Shown here piece after piece: positions 61,296 to 64,000 of a stretch of 64,000 nt of DNA. The position numbers were made by a program, and so were the translations under genes. The stretch comes from an uncultured Psychroserpens sp. (GTDB taxonomy: Bacteria > Bacteroidota > Bacteroidia > Flavobacteriales > Flavobacteriaceae): positions 124,001-188,000 of the forward strand of contig NZ_CANMRL010000004.1 of assembly GCF_947500255.1 (NCBI RefSeq). The letters are read 5' to 3'. Positions within the stretch are counted from its first letter, which is position 1. Every line of letters begins with the position of its first letter. Under the pieces are notes generated by a model. The model made no database searches and had not been told where the DNA came from. It saw only the letters and a program-made list of their open reading frames with translations.

Positions 61296-62069
61296 TTAAA
61301 ATTCTGGATTATCTCCAATTCTTTTAAGACCGCCTTCTTCATAGCCGTCAAAACCTATAACTTCTTTATAAATAAAATACAGTGGTATGGCTGCGAAAGA
61401 CGCTGTAAACAGCACACCTATACCACACATAAGAGCTCCAACCATTTGTGCTAACAATCCAGCAACTATAGTTAAACCAAAAGTGATAAACCACTTTTTG
61501 TTTCCCAAATCAAAACTCAACCTAATCAAATCAGAGCTTGACATTTCAGGATTAAATGCATAGATCACCACTAATAAGTTTAAAGGCACCATAACATATA
61601 TCACCGGAAAAAAGCATAAAAGAGTTGCTAATAAACTAATTCCAAAGGTCGCTAAAGAAAGGGTTATTGTTTTGCTCAAATGAGGCTTTCTTAAAAAGAA
61701 AAAATAATCATCTTTATCAACGATACCTTGATCTTTTTGACGCATGATCCTGTAGAGTCCAGCTTTTAGTCCGAAGGTAATAACCATCATAGCGAATACG
61801 AATAATAAATAAGCGACAATCATAATTAAGAAAGCAATTGGCGCCAAAGTATTATAGCCTCCCGGATTTGAAAAATCTGATATCCCTAAAACTATTAACG
61901 GGATATATACGATAAAAATAAAAGGGATCATAAAAGCAAACAGGATAAGAAACATTAAAAGCCCTTGAACCCATACTTTTTTGAATAGTTCTATACTGTC
62001 GTTAAAAATTTGGCCAAAGTCGAGCTCTTTAGCACTTAATATTCGTTGTTGAATTTCAGATAAACGCAT
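61296..62069 (-). CDS. Multi-pass membrane protein
   Basis: Start at ATG 62067-62069 (MRLSEIQQRILSAKELDFG); an in-frame longer start at 62117 overlaps the divergent miaB promoter zone. About 257 residues with five or six membrane helices; the N-terminal FGQIFNDSIELFKKVW pattern and the RLSFDLGNKKWFITFGL segment recall DUF975/beta-carotene 15,15'-monooxygenase-annotated flavobacterial proteins. Function unknown. Confidence 0.75.
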   Translation of the reverse strand: MRLSEIQQRILSAKELDFGQIFNDSIELFKKVWVQGLLMFLILFAFMIPFIFIVYIPLIVLGISDFSNPGGYNTLAPIAFLIMIVAYLLFVFAMMVITFGLKAGLYRIMRQKDQGIVDKDDYFFFLRKPHLSKTITLSLATFGISLLATLLCFFPVIYVMVPLNLLVVIYAFNPEMSSSDLIRLSFDLGNKKWFITFGLTIVAGLLAQMVGALMCGIGVLFTASFAAIPLYFIYKEVIGFDGYEEGGLKRIGDNPEF

Positions 62070-62143
62070 TATTGGTTGATTTAAATTACGCTTCAAATTA
62101 CGTGAAATAAAACACATCTACAAAAGAAATTCGATTATGACAC

Positions 62144-62176
62144 TTTGTCATATTACTTAATTTTATACTATCTTTG
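62144..62176 (+). promoter_or_regulatory. miaB promoter
   Basis: TTTG (62144-62147), 21 bases, then TATCTTTG (62169-62176), a full Bacteroidota consensus; predicted start about 30 bases before the ATG at 62212. Confidence 0.7.
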
Positions 62177-62211
62177 CATGCTTATTGACTGTACAATACT
62201 TTCAGAGATTT

Positions 62212-63645
62212 ATGGAGAAAACAATAGACGAAAGCAAACAAGGAGAACGCTTAATTTTAGAGCCTAAAGTAAATAATACACGTAAACTTTTTATTGAAAG
62301 TTATGGCTGTGCTATGAATTTTAGTGATAGTGAAATTGTAGCTTCTATACTTTCCGAACAAGGGTTTAACACTACACAAAGCCTAGAAGACGCTGATTTA
62401 GTACTAGTCAATACATGCTCTATTAGAGATAAGGCTGAGCAAACGGTAAGAAAACGTCTTGAAAAATACAATGCTGTAAAGCGCATTAATCCAAAAATGA
62501 AAGTTGGTGTTTTAGGTTGCATGGCAGAGCGTCTCAAAACAAAATTCTTAGAGGAAGAAAAAATTGTAGACCTTGTTGTTGGTCCTGATGCCTATAAAGA
62601 CTTACCGAATCTTTTAGCCGAAGTAGACGAAGGTAGAGATGCAATTAATGTTATTTTATCTAAGGAAGAGACCTATGGTGACATTGCTCCAGTAAGACTC
62701 AATACCAATGGCGTGACAGCTTTTGTTTCTATTACGCGTGGTTGTGATAACATGTGTACCTTTTGTGTTGTTCCTTTTACACGTGGTCGTGAACGTAGTC
62801 GTGACCCACAAAGTATTATTGAAGAAGTGAACGATTTATGGAACAAAGGCTACAAAGAAATTACACTTCTAGGTCAAAATGTAGATAGCTATTTATGGTA
62901 TGGCGGTGGACTCAAAAAAGACTTTATCAAAGCGAGTGATATACAAAAGGCCACAGCAGTAAATTTTGCACAATTATTAGAGTTATGTGCCAAAGCCCAA
63001 CCTAAAATGCGTATTCGCTTTTCCACGTCTAATCCACAAGATTTGACACTTGACGTAATTGAAACCATGGCGAAGTTTGATAATATTTGTAAGCATATTC
63101 ACTTACCTGTTCAAAGCGGAAGCAATCGTATTTTAAAAGAAATGAATCGTTTGCATACACGCGAAGAATATTTTGAACTCATTGACAATATTAGACGTAT
63201 TATCCCTAATTGTGCAATTAGTCAAGACCTCATTGCTGGTTTTCCTACGGAAACTGAACAAGACCATCAAGACACCTTAAGTCTCATGGACTATGTGAAG
63301 TATAATTTTGGTTATATGTTCACCTATTCTGAACGACCAGGAACACTTGCCGAACGCAAAATGGAAGATGATGTTCCAGAAGACACAAAAAAACGTCGAT
63401 TAGCAGAAATTGTACAACGCCAAAGGGAACATAGCGAAGTTAGAACTAAAGAATATCTAGATAGCATTGTAGAGGTTTTAATTGAGCGTCAATCGAAAAA
63501 ATCAGATGCGCAATGGTCTGGACGCACCTCTCAAAATATTGTCGCTGTTTTTCCAAAAGAACACTATAACATAGGAGATCTGGTAAAAGTGAAGGTCACA
63601 GATTGTACAAGTGCAACACTAATAGGTGTAGCCATCGAGAATTAA
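62212..63645 (+). CDS. miaB: tRNA-2-methylthio-N6-dimethylallyladenosine synthase
   Basis: A protein of 477 residues from ATG 62212; the in-frame TTG at 62185 is less likely because it would leave almost no leader after the promoter. N-terminal methylthiotransferase domain with three Cys (YGCAMNFSDSE, NTCSIRDKAE, GCMAERL), the radical-SAM motif CDNMCTFC, and a C-terminal TRAM domain. It adds the 2-methylthio group to A37 of tRNAs. Ends 15 bases before the sigma-54 activator gene. Confidence 0.96.
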   Translation: MEKTIDESKQGERLILEPKVNNTRKLFIESYGCAMNFSDSEIVASILSEQGFNTTQSLEDADLVLVNTCSIRDKAEQTVRKRLEKYNAVKRINPKMKVGVLGCMAERLKTKFLEEEKIVDLVVGPDAYKDLPNLLAEVDEGRDAINVILSKEETYGDIAPVRLNTNGVTAFVSITRGCDNMCTFCVVPFTRGRERSRDPQSIIEEVNDLWNKGYKEITLLGQNVDSYLWYGGGLKKDFIKASDIQKATAVNFAQLLELCAKAQPKMRIRFSTSNPQDLTLDVIETMAKFDNICKHIHLPVQSGSNRILKEMNRLHTREEYFELIDNIRRIIPNCAISQDLIAGFPTETEQDHQDTLSLMDYVKYNFGYMFTYSERPGTLAERKMEDDVPEDTKKRRLAEIVQRQREHSEVRTKEYLDSIVEVLIERQSKKSDAQWSGRTSQNIVAVFPKEHYNIGDLVKVKVTDCTSATLIGVAIEN

Positions 63646-63660
63646 AAATAAGACAAATTA

Positions 63661-64000
63661 ATGGAATCCATTCAAGCCATAAAACAACGTTTCGGAATTA
63701 TTGGAAACGATCCAAAACTTAACCGAGCTATCGAAAAAGCGATACAGGTTGCACCCACTGATATTTCAGTATTAGTGACTGGTGAAAGTGGTGTTGGAAA
63801 AGAAAGTATTCCGAAGATCATACACCAATTGTCTCATCGCAAACATGGTAAATACATCGCAGTAAACTGTGGTGCTATTCCCGAAGGCACTATAGACAGT
63901 GAATTATTTGGACACGAAAAAGGTGCCTTTACCGGAGCAACCTCAACACGATCTGGTTACTTTGAAGTAGCAGATGGCGGGACTATTTTTTTAGATGAAG
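63661..64000 (+). CDS. Sigma-54 interaction domain regulator, 5' part only
   Basis: The gene is cut by the right edge after 113 codons. It begins directly with the AAA+ domain: GESGVGKES (Walker A, about 42-50), FGHEKGAFTGA (GAFTGA loop that contacts sigma-54) and DGGTIFLDE (Walker B). No N-terminal receiver domain precedes it. It may be cotranscribed with miaB. Confidence 0.92.
   Translation, partial: MESIQAIKQRFGIIGNDPKLNRAIEKAIQVAPTDISVLVTGESGVGKESIPKIIHQLSHRKHGKYIAVNCGAIPEGTIDSELFGHEKGAFTGATSTRSGYFEVADGGTIFLDE

Overview
The window reads as chromosomal DNA of a marine-type Flavobacteriaceae (Bacteroidota). It is AT-rich, carries the gliding/type IX secretion core gldK-gldL-gldM-gldN, has Bacteroidota-type promoters (TTG about 19-21 bases before TAnnTTTG), and encodes many Bacteroidota-style lipoproteins. 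The two flanks are ordinary housekeeping DNA. The left flank (1-13303) has a large secreted C-type-lectin/Ig-like protein cut by the window edge, der, era, a CPBP protease, a TrmH-family methyltransferase, an ECF sigma operon and a serine hydrolase. The right flank (45941-64000) has initiator tRNA-fMet, an LRR protein, an ABC-F ATPase, gldKLMN, an arginase-fold protein, topA, lipoproteins, miaB and the start of a sigma-54 activator.

The centre is accessory DNA of two kinds. From 13376 to about 30820 lies what I read as an integron-like system. A tyrosine recombinase gene (13826-14953) is followed at once by an attI-like junction at 15020 and about 14 gene cassettes. Almost all point the same way, and nearly every cassette ends in a 70-190 bp imperfect palindrome of attC architecture (outer RYYYAAC ... 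GTTRRRY boxes, inner complementary boxes, terminal hairpin). The first bases of a cassette are the reverse complement of the first bases of that cassette's own attC, which is what circular cassette intermediates predict. The recombinase shows no obvious IntI-specific insertion and is codirectional with the array, so this does not look like a textbook integron. Cargo includes two identical tandem cassettes, a class D beta-lactamase, a CHAP amidase, an SDR with its own AraC regulator, two-gene and three-gene cassettes, an antisense esterase and several unknown proteins. A lone cassette of the same type sits 5 kb upstream (8531-9300), next to a truncated glyoxalase-fold gene.

From 31043 to 45957 a 14.9 kb genomic island is integrated in the 3' end of the initiator tRNA gene. 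It is bounded by an 18 bp repeat of that tRNA end and has matching arm-type repeats at both ends. It carries its own integrase, an excisionase-like HTH protein, a BT4734-type protein, and one minus-strand defence operon: type I restriction-modification (hsdM-hsdS-hsdR) followed by an AAA ATPase + HNH nuclease pair resembling Septu (PtuA/PtuB). A long-hairpin RNA candidate and two small unknown genes fill its right end.

Coordinates of repeats and boxes were read by eye. Domain names come from recognised motifs, not from database searches.
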